From Amycolatopsis sp. FBCC-B4732 (GTDB lineage: Bacteria; Actinomycetota; Actinomycetes; Mycobacteriales; Pseudonocardiaceae), in contig NZ_CP095376.1 of assembly GCF_023008405.1 (NCBI RefSeq), forward strand, positions 3,496,001-3,560,000: DNA of 64,000 bases. Reading direction: 5' to 3'. A program made the position numbers and the translations under genes. Each line of letters starts with the position of its first letter. The first letter of the stretch is position 1. Below, piece by piece: positions 45,258-52,617 of the stretch. The notes under the pieces are model-generated. The model did no database searches. It had not been told where the DNA came from and saw only the letters and a list, made by a program, of their open reading frames with translations.

Positions 45258-45281
45258 GGTGCAGGAGCCCGAGGAGTTGCC

Positions 45282-46277
45282 GTGACCGTCACGATTCACG
45301 ACGTCGCCCGCCGCGCCAACGTGTCGATCTCGACGGTGTCGCGGGCGTTCACGTCTCCGGATCTGGTCCGCCGGCAGACCCGGACCCGGGTGCTGGCCGC
45401 GGCGACCGAACTGGGCTACCACGCCGCGGGCGCGCCCCAGCCGGTGCCCGCCGCCCGCACCGGGCACATCGGCATCGTGGTCTCGGACCTGGGCAACCCG
45501 TTCTTCACCGGCGTGCTCAACGGCGTCCAGGCCCGCGCGCGCCAGGACGACATCGCCGTGCTCTTCGCCAACAGCGACGAGGACCCGGCGACCGAGCAGA
45601 ACCTCGTCCGCCGGATGGCGAAGCAGGTCGACGGCGTCGTGCTGTGCAGCCCGAGCATGACCGACGACCAGCTGCGCGCGCTCGCCGAGCAGACCACGCT
45701 GGTGCTGCTCAACCGGGAGGTGGAAGGGATCCCGTCGATCGTGATGGACGCCGCCGACGGGATGCGGCAGGCGATCCAGCACCTGGCCGCGCTGGGGCAC
45801 CGCCGGTGCGCCTACCTGGGCGGGCCGCGGGCGTCGTGGGCGAACCGCGCCCGGCGCCAGGGCCTGACGGAGGCGGCCGAGCGGCACGGCACCGACGTGG
45901 TCGAGTTCGGCCCGTTCCCGCCGGTGTTCGAGGGCGGGCTGCAGGGCGCGGACCTGGCGCTGGCCGCGGACGTGACGGCGATCGTCGCCTACAACGACCT
46001 CGTCGCGTTCGGCGCGCTCGCGCGGCTCAACGCCCGCGGCGTGCCGGTGCCGGACGAGATCAGCCTGGTCGGCTTCGACGACCTGGTCTTCGCGGCCATC
46101 TCCGCGCCGCCGCTGACGACGATCGCGATGCCGACCGAAGCGGCGGGCCGCGCGGCGGTGACGATCCTGCTGGGCCTGCTCGAGGGCGAGGCCGACGAGC
46201 GCACGGCGCAGGTGCTCGACACCTACCTCATCGTGCGCGCGACGACGGCTCCCCCGGCCTCGGCCGGTCGTGAGTGA
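45282..46277 (+). CDS. LacI-family transcriptional regulator of the pectin locus
   Basis: This 331-residue protein starts at GTG 45282 behind GAGGAG. N-terminal LacI helix-turn-helix (VTIHDVARRANVSISTVSRAFTSPDLV) and hinge, then a periplasmic-binding-like effector domain (HIGIVVSDLGNPFFTGVLNGVQ, VDGVVLCSP, ISLVGFDDLVFAAISAPPLTTIA). It is divergent from the third oxidoreductase. Palindromes centred on CG before three transcription units of the locus are its likely operators; the inducer is probably a pectin breakdown product. Confidence 0.9.
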   Translation: MTVTIHDVARRANVSISTVSRAFTSPDLVRRQTRTRVLAAATELGYHAAGAPQPVPAARTGHIGIVVSDLGNPFFTGVLNGVQARARQDDIAVLFANSDEDPATEQNLVRRMAKQVDGVVLCSPSMTDDQLRALAEQTTLVLLNREVEGIPSIVMDAADGMRQAIQHLAALGHRRCAYLGGPRASWANRARRQGLTEAAERHGTDVVEFGPFPPVFEGGLQGADLALAADVTAIVAYNDLVAFGALARLNARGVPVPDEISLVGFDDLVFAAISAPPLTTIAMPTEAAGRAAVTILLGLLEGEADERTAQVLDTYLIVRATTAPPASAGRE

Positions 46278-46303
46278 GAAACAGTCTTCTGCCCCTGTTC
46301 CCC

Positions 46304-47557
46304 TCACGACCGCTTGTCGGCCGGGCCGAAGACGTGGCGGTCGAGGTACGGGTTCCGGAATTTGCCGCCGGGGTCGAGGCTCGCCGCGAGGTCCCGGAAG
46401 CCGGCCAGCCTCGGGTAGTCGCCCCGGACGGCGTGGAAGAGCTTGCCCCAGTGCGGCCGCGCGCCGAAGGGCGCCAGGCGCTCCTCGATGACCGGCAGGA
46501 GTGCCTCGACCTCGGGCTGGCGCGGCTGCCAGGTGAAGTGCAGCGCGACGCGATCGCCGCCGTGGCACGGGCTGAGCCACAGCTCGTCGCCCGCGATCGC
46601 GCGGATCTCGGACACCAGCAGCAGCGGCGCGATCCGGCCGGCGAGCTCGCGGACCGCCGCGATCGCCGCCGTCGCGTGCTCGTACGGCACGAAGTACTCC
46701 GACTGCAGCTCGTCCCCGACGCTCGGGGTGAACGCGAGCGCGAAGTGCGGCAGCCGCTCGTGCCAGGGGCCCGGAACCCCTTGCTGCGGCGTGCAGTTGC
46801 CCGCCGTGATCCCGGCGGCGTGCGCCGGGTGCCGCGGCCCGTCGGCGGGGACCGCGCCGAACAGCTCGCGCCGCTCGGTGAAGGCGTCCGCGCGGCTCTT
46901 GACCCACGCCAGGTCGATCGTGTCGTTCGCCCAGTTCGTGAACAGGCTGACGCTGTAGCCGGCGTCTTCGACCTCGTCGAAGTGCCGGTCCGCCGCTTCC
47001 CACGGCAGGTGGTCGAAGACGTCCTGGCGGACGTCGAACGCGGGCACGACGTCGAGCGTCAGCCGGGTGACGATCCCGGTCGCGCCGAGCCCGACGACCA
47101 GGCCGGGGAACTCGGCGTCGGCACGGGTGAACGTCCGCAGGCCGCCGTCGGCGGTGACCAGCTCGATCGCCGAGACGGCCGAGGCGAGCCCCGGCTGGCG
47201 GCGCCCGGAGCCGTGGGTGCCGGTCGCGACGCTGCCGGCCACCGTGATGTGCGGGAGCGACGCGAGGTTCGGCAGCGCGAACCCGGCGGCGTGCAGCTGT
47301 TCGGCGAAGTCGCCGTAGCGCGCGGACCCGCCGACGGTCACCGTGCCCTCGCCGATCTCGACGCCGGCGTCGAGCGCGCTCAGGTCCAGCAGGGTGCCGC
47401 CCGGGGAGTCCGCGATGTCGTTGAAGCAGTGGCGGCTGCCGAGGGCCTTCACGCGGCTCGCGCCGGCCACGGCTTCGCGAACCTCGTCGACCGTGCGCGG
47501 CGTGTGGACGGCGGACGCGGCGTAGGTGTGGTTGCCCGCCCAGTTCGATTCGCCCAC
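46304..47557 (-). CDS. aldO: Alditol oxidase (AldO/xylitol oxidase-like)
   Basis: This 417-residue protein starts at GTG 47557 (VGESNWAGNHTYAASAVH) with AAGGA about 7 bp upstream. It is a VAO-type FAD oxidase and nearly collinear with Streptomyces AldO (418 aa): LGSRHCFNDIAD with H43 at the site of the covalent FAD link, then LPNLASLPHITVAGSVATGTHGSG, NCTPQQGVPGPWHERLPHF, ELQSEYFVP and RPHWGKLF. It oxidises the terminal carbon of sugar alcohols with oxygen, releasing peroxide. It is convergent with the LacI gene. Confidence 0.88.
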   Translation of the reverse strand: MGESNWAGNHTYAASAVHTPRTVDEVREAVAGASRVKALGSRHCFNDIADSPGGTLLDLSALDAGVEIGEGTVTVGGSARYGDFAEQLHAAGFALPNLASLPHITVAGSVATGTHGSGRRQPGLASAVSAIELVTADGGLRTFTRADAEFPGLVVGLGATGIVTRLTLDVVPAFDVRQDVFDHLPWEAADRHFDEVEDAGYSVSLFTNWANDTIDLAWVKSRADAFTERRELFGAVPADGPRHPAHAAGITAGNCTPQQGVPGPWHERLPHFALAFTPSVGDELQSEYFVPYEHATAAIAAVRELAGRIAPLLLVSEIRAIAGDELWLSPCHGGDRVALHFTWQPRQPEVEALLPVIEERLAPFGARPHWGKLFHAVRGDYPRLAGFRDLAASLDPGGKFRNPYLDRHVFGPADKRS

Positions 47558-47604
47558 CCGTACGTCCTTCCACCGCGCCGGAAATCCCGTCTCCGACCCT
47601 ACGC

Positions 47605-48633
47605 TCAGCGGGCGGGGATGATCGCCTGGTGGGTGCCGCCGAGGCCGTGCGGGCTCAGCAGGCGGCCCATCCGCTTCGGCATCCGCAGCGTGATCGCGCG
47701 GTCGACCACGCGCGAGCCGGGCGCCGCGGTGGCGAGCGCCGACTCGTAGGCCGTGCAGCCGGCCGGTTCGCGCAGCCAGGCCGACACGACCAGGTTGCCC
47801 TCCCCCACGACCGCCGCCGAGAGACGGGTTTCCGGGAGGTGCGCGATCGCCGTGCCGGCCCGGTCGAGGTCCGCCGCGGGGATGTCGAGGCGGTAGCCCG
47901 CGATCACCGGCCAGCCCGCCGGGACGTGCGCGAGGTCGCAGCGGAAGTCGAGTTCGTGGTTGCGCACCATCCGCGCCAGCGCGCGCCGGACCGCCGACTC
48001 GCTCATCCGGCAGTCGCGGGCCAGCTCGGCGTAGCTGCGCCGCCCGTCCTCGCCGAGGGACTCCACGAGCGCGCGCAGGTCGCGATCGTTCCACTGCTGC
48101 GGGACGACCAGCCGGGCCTGCTCCGCGGTGTCGTCCAGCACCGCCCGCTGCTCCGGGGCCAGCGCGTTGACCAGCCACCCGCTGCCTTCGCGGTAGACGC
48201 GGGTGGCGACGGCGAACCGCACCTCCACGACGCCGGGCAGCGCGCCGATGCGGCCGGTGACCAGCGCGTCCAGCGCGTCGAGGTCACGCGCGGCCAAGGA
48301 CAGGAACAGCCCGAAGCGGCTGGTCGTGCGCTCGACGCTGAACACCGCCGGCCAGCCGCAGAGCTCCTGGGTGAGCGCGCTCAGCGCGTCCGGGCGGCAG
48401 GCGACGTCGACGTAGCCGACCGTCGTGGTCGGGGCGGTGACGTACGCGGTCAGCCAGGCGAGGCCGGCCGCCTGCAGCCGGTCCCAGCGGCGGGCCGCCG
48501 TCGTGGCGTCGGTGCCCACGGCGGCGGCGATCCGGGTCCACGGCGCCCGCGGGTCGCGCTGCAGCGCCTCCACCAGCGCGAGGTCCGAACCACTCGGCCG
48601 CGCCGGTTCCGGCGGGGCCGAAGGAACGGGCAT
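47605..48633 (-). CDS. Lrp/AsnC-family regulator with two HTH-ligand modules
   Basis: This 342-residue protein is twice the usual Lrp length. First module at about 17-150 (DLALVEALQRDPRAPWTRIAAAVGTDATTAARRWDRLQAAG), second at about 190-340 (NDRDLRALVESLGEDGRRSYAELARDCRMSESAVRRALARMVRNHEL). Start ATG 48633 (MPVPSAPPEP) is preferred; ATG 48654 is possible. It precedes the alditol oxidase gene by 47 bp on the same strand and may regulate it, or act on amino-acid metabolism as the family usually does. Confidence 0.82.
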   Translation of the reverse strand: MPVPSAPPEPARPSGSDLALVEALQRDPRAPWTRIAAAVGTDATTAARRWDRLQAAGLAWLTAYVTAPTTTVGYVDVACRPDALSALTQELCGWPAVFSVERTTSRFGLFLSLAARDLDALDALVTGRIGALPGVVEVRFAVATRVYREGSGWLVNALAPEQRAVLDDTAEQARLVVPQQWNDRDLRALVESLGEDGRRSYAELARDCRMSESAVRRALARMVRNHELDFRCDLAHVPAGWPVIAGYRLDIPAADLDRAGTAIAHLPETRLSAAVVGEGNLVVSAWLREPAGCTAYESALATAAPGSRVVDRAITLRMPKRMGRLLSPHGLGGTHQAIIPAR

Positions 48634-48684
48634 GGCGCATTGTGCCCCGATCATGATCACCTGCCAAGGGCCGCCGGTCCGGAC

Positions 48685-48737
48685 GTCATGAACGAGTCGT
48701 TCACCGCGTCCGGCGTGGTGAACGACTCGTTCATGAC
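48685..48737. terminator. Large perfect inverted repeat with 20-bp arms
   Basis: The left arm (48685-48704, starting GTCATGAACGAGTC) is the exact reverse complement of the right arm (48718-48737), with a 13-nt loop. It lies just after the stop of the membrane partner gene at 48752 (minus strand) and before the Lrp gene. It would terminate that transcript, and has the look of a dispersed palindromic element. Confidence 0.7.
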
Positions 48738-48751
48738 GGTTGCGGGCCGTC

Positions 48752-49519
48752 CTACCGGCGTCGCAGCCGCGGGGCCACGACCGCGCCGGCCGCCAGCAGG
48801 AGGACACCGCCGAGCGCGAACGGGAGCACCGGCACGTCGTCGGAGTCCGTGGCCGGGACCGCTCGTTCGCGGCCGCCGTAGCCGCCGCCCGCGCCGTCGC
48901 GGTCGTAGGCCGAACCCGGCAGCTTGTCCGCGTACCGCCGGTGCAGCGCCGCCCGGTAGTCCGTCAGCGCGAGCTTCGTGCCCGCGGCCAGGCCGGTGAC
49001 CGAGCCGTCGAGGACCGTCACGGCGTCGCCGTGCACCGCGTACCAGGCGTTGACCTGCGGCTCGTGCAGAAGGTAGCCGCCGGCTGCGGCCTGGGCGTAC
49101 CGCTGCTCGTAGTCGCCGGACGCGACGTTCACGACGGTCCAGGCCGGGCCCTGCCGCTCGGCCCAGACCGTCGCTTCCGCACCGTCGCCGGTCCGCGCCG
49201 GGACCGCGACGTAGGCGAGCTCGGCGGGGACGTCCGACTTGCCTTCGACGAACGCCGCCGTCGGCTCGTACACCGCGACCTGGGTGCGCGGGTCGGCTTT
49301 CGCGGCGTTCACCGCGGCCGCCGCGCGGGCCCCGGGGAACTTCGTCGAGGCCAGCCGGCCGAGCGTGGCCTGGCTCCCGGTCAGCTGCCCGATCGCGGCG
49401 GTGTCCGCGGCGGTCGGGGTGCCGGTGGGGCCGTCCGCCGCACTCGCGGCCCCGGTCGTGGCGAGCATCGCGGCGCCGGCCAGCACGGCCGCGCCCATCG
49501 CTTTCCGCAGCACGCTCAT
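48752..49519 (-). CDS. Exported protein with C-terminal membrane anchor, partner of papain-like protease
   Basis: This 255-residue protein starts at ATG 49519, overlapping the protease stop as ATGA. Signal peptide 1-28; a mixed extracellular domain (about 30-200: YEPTAAFVEGKSDVPAELAYVAVPARTG and WAERQGPAWTVVNVASGDYEQRYAQ); a flexible Gly/Arg region; a membrane segment LPFALGGVLLLAAGAVVAP; and the basic tail RLRRR. No family recognised. Tight coupling suggests it anchors, inhibits or presents a substrate for the protease. Confidence 0.72.
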   Translation of the reverse strand: MSVLRKAMGAAVLAGAAMLATTGAASAADGPTGTPTAADTAAIGQLTGSQATLGRLASTKFPGARAAAAVNAAKADPRTQVAVYEPTAAFVEGKSDVPAELAYVAVPARTGDGAEATVWAERQGPAWTVVNVASGDYEQRYAQAAAGGYLLHEPQVNAWYAVHGDAVTVLDGSVTGLAAGTKLALTDYRAALHRRYADKLPGSAYDRDGAGGGYGGRERAVPATDSDDVPVLPFALGGVLLLAAGAVVAPRLRRR

Positions 49520-50103
49520 CCCTCGATTCCGTACACGGTGTGGGTCCACTGGAACTGGGTGTTCGAACGGTAGGTGTCGTAGTTCATCGAGTTGTAGCGG
49601 CTGTTGTTCGGCCACGGGTCGCCGTATTCGACGCGGGTGGCGCCGCCGGAATTGTCGTAGCCGTAGAGCACGTGCATGTGGCCGCCGCCGGAACGCCAGC
49701 CGATGCGGGTGCCGATCGGCTGCCCGGCGTCGATCTGGTTCTTGATGCCGGTGAACGACAGGACCTGCCCGTTCGAGTTGTACGTGCCGGCGCTGGAGAA
49801 GCCGAGGTAGCGGAACACCCGCTGCTGGTCGGACAGGTAACCTTGGTTGTTGGCGCAGTCGCTGCCGGATTCGTTGTGCGCGATCTGGCAGAACCGGGTC
49901 TGGGTCAGGGAACTGCCCCAGTAGGCGGCGATGGTGTTGCCGCTGGCGTCCCAGCACCACTGGTCCTTCTGCTGGGCCTGCATGGAGATGCCGAGGTCGG
50001 TGCGCGCGGCGGCCGCGGTGGCCGGCGCCTGCAGCGCGACGGCCGCGGCCGTCGCGGCCGAAAGGACCGCGAGTCCACGTAGGACTCCTGGAATGGTTTT
50101 CAC
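49516..50103 (-). CDS. Secreted papain-like (C39/C70-like) cysteine protease
   Basis: This 195-residue protein starts at GTG 50103 with GGAGGT 7 bp upstream. Signal peptide 1-32. The catalytic pattern is QWCWDASGNT (C50), GGGHMHVLYGYDN (H142 or H144) and EYGDPWP (D162), as in the AvrRpt2-like papain fold. Extra cysteines (FCQIAHNESGSDC) may form a disulfide. Secreted proteases of this group act on unknown targets. It is co-transcribed with the membrane partner. Confidence 0.82.
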   Translation of the reverse strand: MKTIPGVLRGLAVLSAATAAAVALQAPATAAAARTDLGISMQAQQKDQWCWDASGNTIAAYWGSSLTQTRFCQIAHNESGSDCANNQGYLSDQQRVFRYLGFSSAGTYNSNGQVLSFTGIKNQIDAGQPIGTRIGWRSGGGHMHVLYGYDNSGGATRVEYGDPWPNNSRYNSMNYDTYRSNTQFQWTHTVYGIEG

Positions 50104-50258
50104 GGAGGGGACCTCCAGCCGGGGAGAGCGATCTGGTGGCACGGAATACTCCGCGCCCGGCCCGTGCACCCGATACCTACTAAGGGAGGAACCCGTTGGG
50201 AAGGAACGGTTTCGGGTGGATCCCGGCATTTCCCGGGTGCCGGATTCCGGCATCGGCT

Positions 50259-50289
50259 CACCCCCGCCGGACGGATTCCGGCGGGGGTG
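50259..50289 (-). terminator. Intrinsic terminator after DUF6801 gene
   Basis: CACCCCCGCCGGA (50259-50271) and its exact complement (50277-50289) with a 5-nt loop, 15 bp past the stop of the minus-strand DUF6801 gene. Confidence 0.7.
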
Positions 50290-50303
50290 GCCGGGCGCCC
50301 GCG

Positions 50304-50900
50304 TCAGCTGACGGTCGTGGTGCCCAGGGTGGCGTCCTGGTCCGGCGGGTCGAGCGTCAGGTCGACGTCGAACTCGCCGAGGCTGCTGTCGGTGACGACG
50401 TGGGTGGCCGCCGCCGCGTCGACGCTGCTGGTGGCTTCGCCGGCCGGGGTACCGGCCGGGACGGTGAAGTCGACCTGACCCTGCGCGGTGAACTTCAGGG
50501 AGCCTTCGGCGGGCACGGGCGTTTCGGGGATCGGGAGCTCGATCGGGATCGCCACCGACTGGCCGGCGATGGCGACGTTCACCTTCGACTTGATGGCGCC
50601 GGAGACCTTCGTGGCGCCGACGAGCCGCAGGCCGTCACCGGCGGCCTGGCCGGCGTCGACGTCGAGGCTGAACGGCACCGAAACGGGCGTGCCCGCGGTG
50701 GCGGTCGCCGGGATGTCGGCCTTGACCACCACCGAGACCTGCTGGTCCCCGATCAGCGGGAACCCGCCCTTGTAGGTGAGCGTTTTCTCGGCCGCCGCGG
50801 CCGGCCCGGCGGCCACCACGGCGACCGCGCCCGCCAGCAACGCGGCCATCCCCATTCCGAGGAATCGGCGGCCGGTTTTCCGAACGAGGGTTTCCGTCAT
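50304..50900 (-). CDS. Secreted DUF6801-like protein
   Basis: This 198-residue protein starts at ATG 50900, with AAGGA upstream. Signal peptide 1-37 (RRFLGMGMAALLAGAVAVVAAGPAAAA), then a beta-rich domain of about 160 residues (EKTLTYKGGFPLIGDQQVSVVVKADIP through LKFTAQGQVDFTVPAG). No cysteines in the mature part. This domain is common in secreted actinobacterial proteins; function unknown. Divergent from the CHAP-like gene, followed by its own terminator. Confidence 0.75.
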   Translation of the reverse strand: MTETLVRKTGRRFLGMGMAALLAGAVAVVAAGPAAAAEKTLTYKGGFPLIGDQQVSVVVKADIPATATAGTPVSVPFSLDVDAGQAAGDGLRLVGATKVSGAIKSKVNVAIAGQSVAIPIELPIPETPVPAEGSLKFTAQGQVDFTVPAGTPAGEATSSVDAAAATHVVTDSSLGEFDVDLTLDPPDQDATLGTTTVS

Positions 50901-51179
50901 ATCGGATCCTTTCATCGTCGAACGGACTTTCGGATCGTAGGTGGAAACTACCCAACCGGCCATTCTCCTTTTCCGTTGCCGGGGAATTTGTCACGCCTGT
51001 TTGGGCGCGTGGACTCGTTTTTTGTCACCACCCCGATGGCACGTGACAATTACCGGCCGGCGGGCACTCATTCGCGTCAGCACCGGCGAGAGCGGCGGTG
51101 TAGTGGCGGTGTAGCGGCCGCGCGCAGGGTTCTCCCCGACACCGGGGCACGCCGTCCCGGTCCACCGAGGGAGACACCC
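50901..51179. promoter_or_regulatory. Divergent promoter region with TTGTCAC/GTGACAA inverted repeat
   Basis: Between the DUF6801 and CHAP-like genes. TTGTCAC (51022-51028) and GTGACAA (51043-51049) are perfect inverted arms; another TTGTCAC-like copy lies at about 50988. They could be a shared operator. Confidence 0.35.
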
Positions 51180-51689
51180 ATGCGAACCATCTGCCAGGCG
51201 GCCGCGCTGTCGGCCGCCCTGCTCTTCGGCGGCGCCACCGTCGCTTCGGCCGCCACCGCCCCGCCGTCGGAGGTGTACTCGGAGGTCACCGCGGCCGACA
51301 TCGCGGACCCGGGCGCCGTCCTCACCGACTCGGCCGCCGACCTCGCCGCGGCGCGCACCGCGAACCAGGCGATCGCGTGGTACTCGAGCCGCAACGGCAG
51401 CACGGCCTACCAGGGCTACTGTGAGAAGGCGGCCCGCCTGTCCTGGAACCGCACGACCCACCACGCGAGCGCGATCGAGCACTGGCGCTCCTCGGACGGC
51501 GCCCGCCACACGACGGGCACCCCGCCCCGCGGCGCGTTCGTGTTCTGGAACATCTCGGCGTACGGCCACGTGGGCATCGCGGACGGCAGCGGCGGCGTGT
51601 GGGCGACGAGCGTCAACGGCGCGATCGGCCACGCCCGGCAGGGGTACTTCGCGAACTACCTGGGCTGGAAGCCGGGCAACAGCAACTGA
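51180..51689 (+). CDS. Secreted CHAP/NlpC-like putative wall hydrolase
   Basis: This 169-residue protein starts at ATG 51180 behind GAGGGAGA. Signal peptide 1-25, a helical spacer, then a compact domain at about 75-169. YQGYCEKAARLSW holds the likely catalytic Cys. TPPRGAFVFWNISAYGHVGIADG has the His block typical of CHAP/NlpC amidases, and GYFANYLGWKPG closes the domain. Peptidoglycan cleavage is inferred from this pattern. Followed by a repeat-filled intergenic region. Confidence 0.7.
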   Translation: MRTICQAAALSAALLFGGATVASAATAPPSEVYSEVTAADIADPGAVLTDSAADLAAARTANQAIAWYSSRNGSTAYQGYCEKAARLSWNRTTHHASAIEHWRSSDGARHTTGTPPRGAFVFWNISAYGHVGIADGSGGVWATSVNGAIGHARQGYFANYLGWKPGNSN

Positions 51690-52617
51690 TCGCGGGTCGC
51701 CGGGCGTGCCTGGGGGTTGCGCCCGGCGCCGGGTTCCGGCGGGGACGGCGAGGACCGGTGGTGCGGCTGTGGTGCCGGTCCACCACCGCCTGCCGCACGC
51801 CCTGCCACGCGAGACTCCGGCTGGGCGCGCCGGCGACCAGGCGAGCGAAGTCCGACGCCTGCCCGCCACGCCCGGGACCGGCGCGCGGCAGCACCGGTGG
51901 TCCCGGGCGCGGTGCGGGCTTACACCGGCCCTGGCGCACACGGCCACCGCACCCGATCGCGTACGGCTTCAACCCGCCGCTCCTGCCCGCCTCCAGGCGG
52001 CCGGCCGGAGGCCGCAGCCGAAGATGCCGGCTGGCTGCCGGGCGAACTGCCGGCCGCCCGGCGGGCGAACTGCCGCTCGCGGGCGGACAAGGATTGCGGC
52101 GCGCCCGCCGCACCGCGCGGGATCGCGGCCGGGCGCCGGGCGACCGTGCTGCCGTGCCACCCAACCGCCGGGCGAACGAACTGCGCTGCCCTACTCGCCG
52201 CACCGCGCGGGATCGCGGCCGGGCGCACACGGACGCCGGGCGACCGTGCTGCCGTGCCACCCGACCGCCGGGCGAGCGAACTGCGCTGCCGTGCCCGCCG
52301 CACCGCCCACCCCTGCGCGATTCCGGCCGCCGGGCGAGTGAACCGCGTTGCTGCGCCCGCCGCACACCCCACCCTGCGCGACTCCCGGCCGCCAGGCGAA
52401 CGAACCGCGCTGCCCTACCCGCCGCACACCCCACCCTGCGCGACTCCCGGCCGCCAGGCGAACGAACGCGCTGCCCTACCCGCCGCCCGCCTTACCCTGC
52501 GCGACCCCAGCCACCGGGCGCGAACCGCGTTGCCCTACCCGCCGCACACCCCACCCCTGCGCGACCCCGACCACCAGGCGAACGGCTGCGGCACCGGCGC
52601 CCACCGCGCGCCGGCTC
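51690..52617. repeat. Intergenic tandem repeats, about 61-bp units
   Basis: A 928-bp gap between the convergent CHAP-like and SARP genes. The anchor CTGCGCGA(C/T) recurs at 52313, 52374, 52436, 52497 and 52557 (spacing 60-62 bp). Further upstream, CACCGCGCGGGATCGCGG recurs at 52111 and 52201 (90 bp). Units share GGCGAACGAACCGCGCTGCC-type segments. Open frames on both strands are low-complexity and not believable genes. Confidence 0.75.

Noticed and set aside
51050..51179. c-di-AMP (ydaO) riboswitch before the CHAP-like gene
   Set aside because: Such switches precede wall-hydrolase genes in actinobacteria, but the conserved core segments are not recognisable here.
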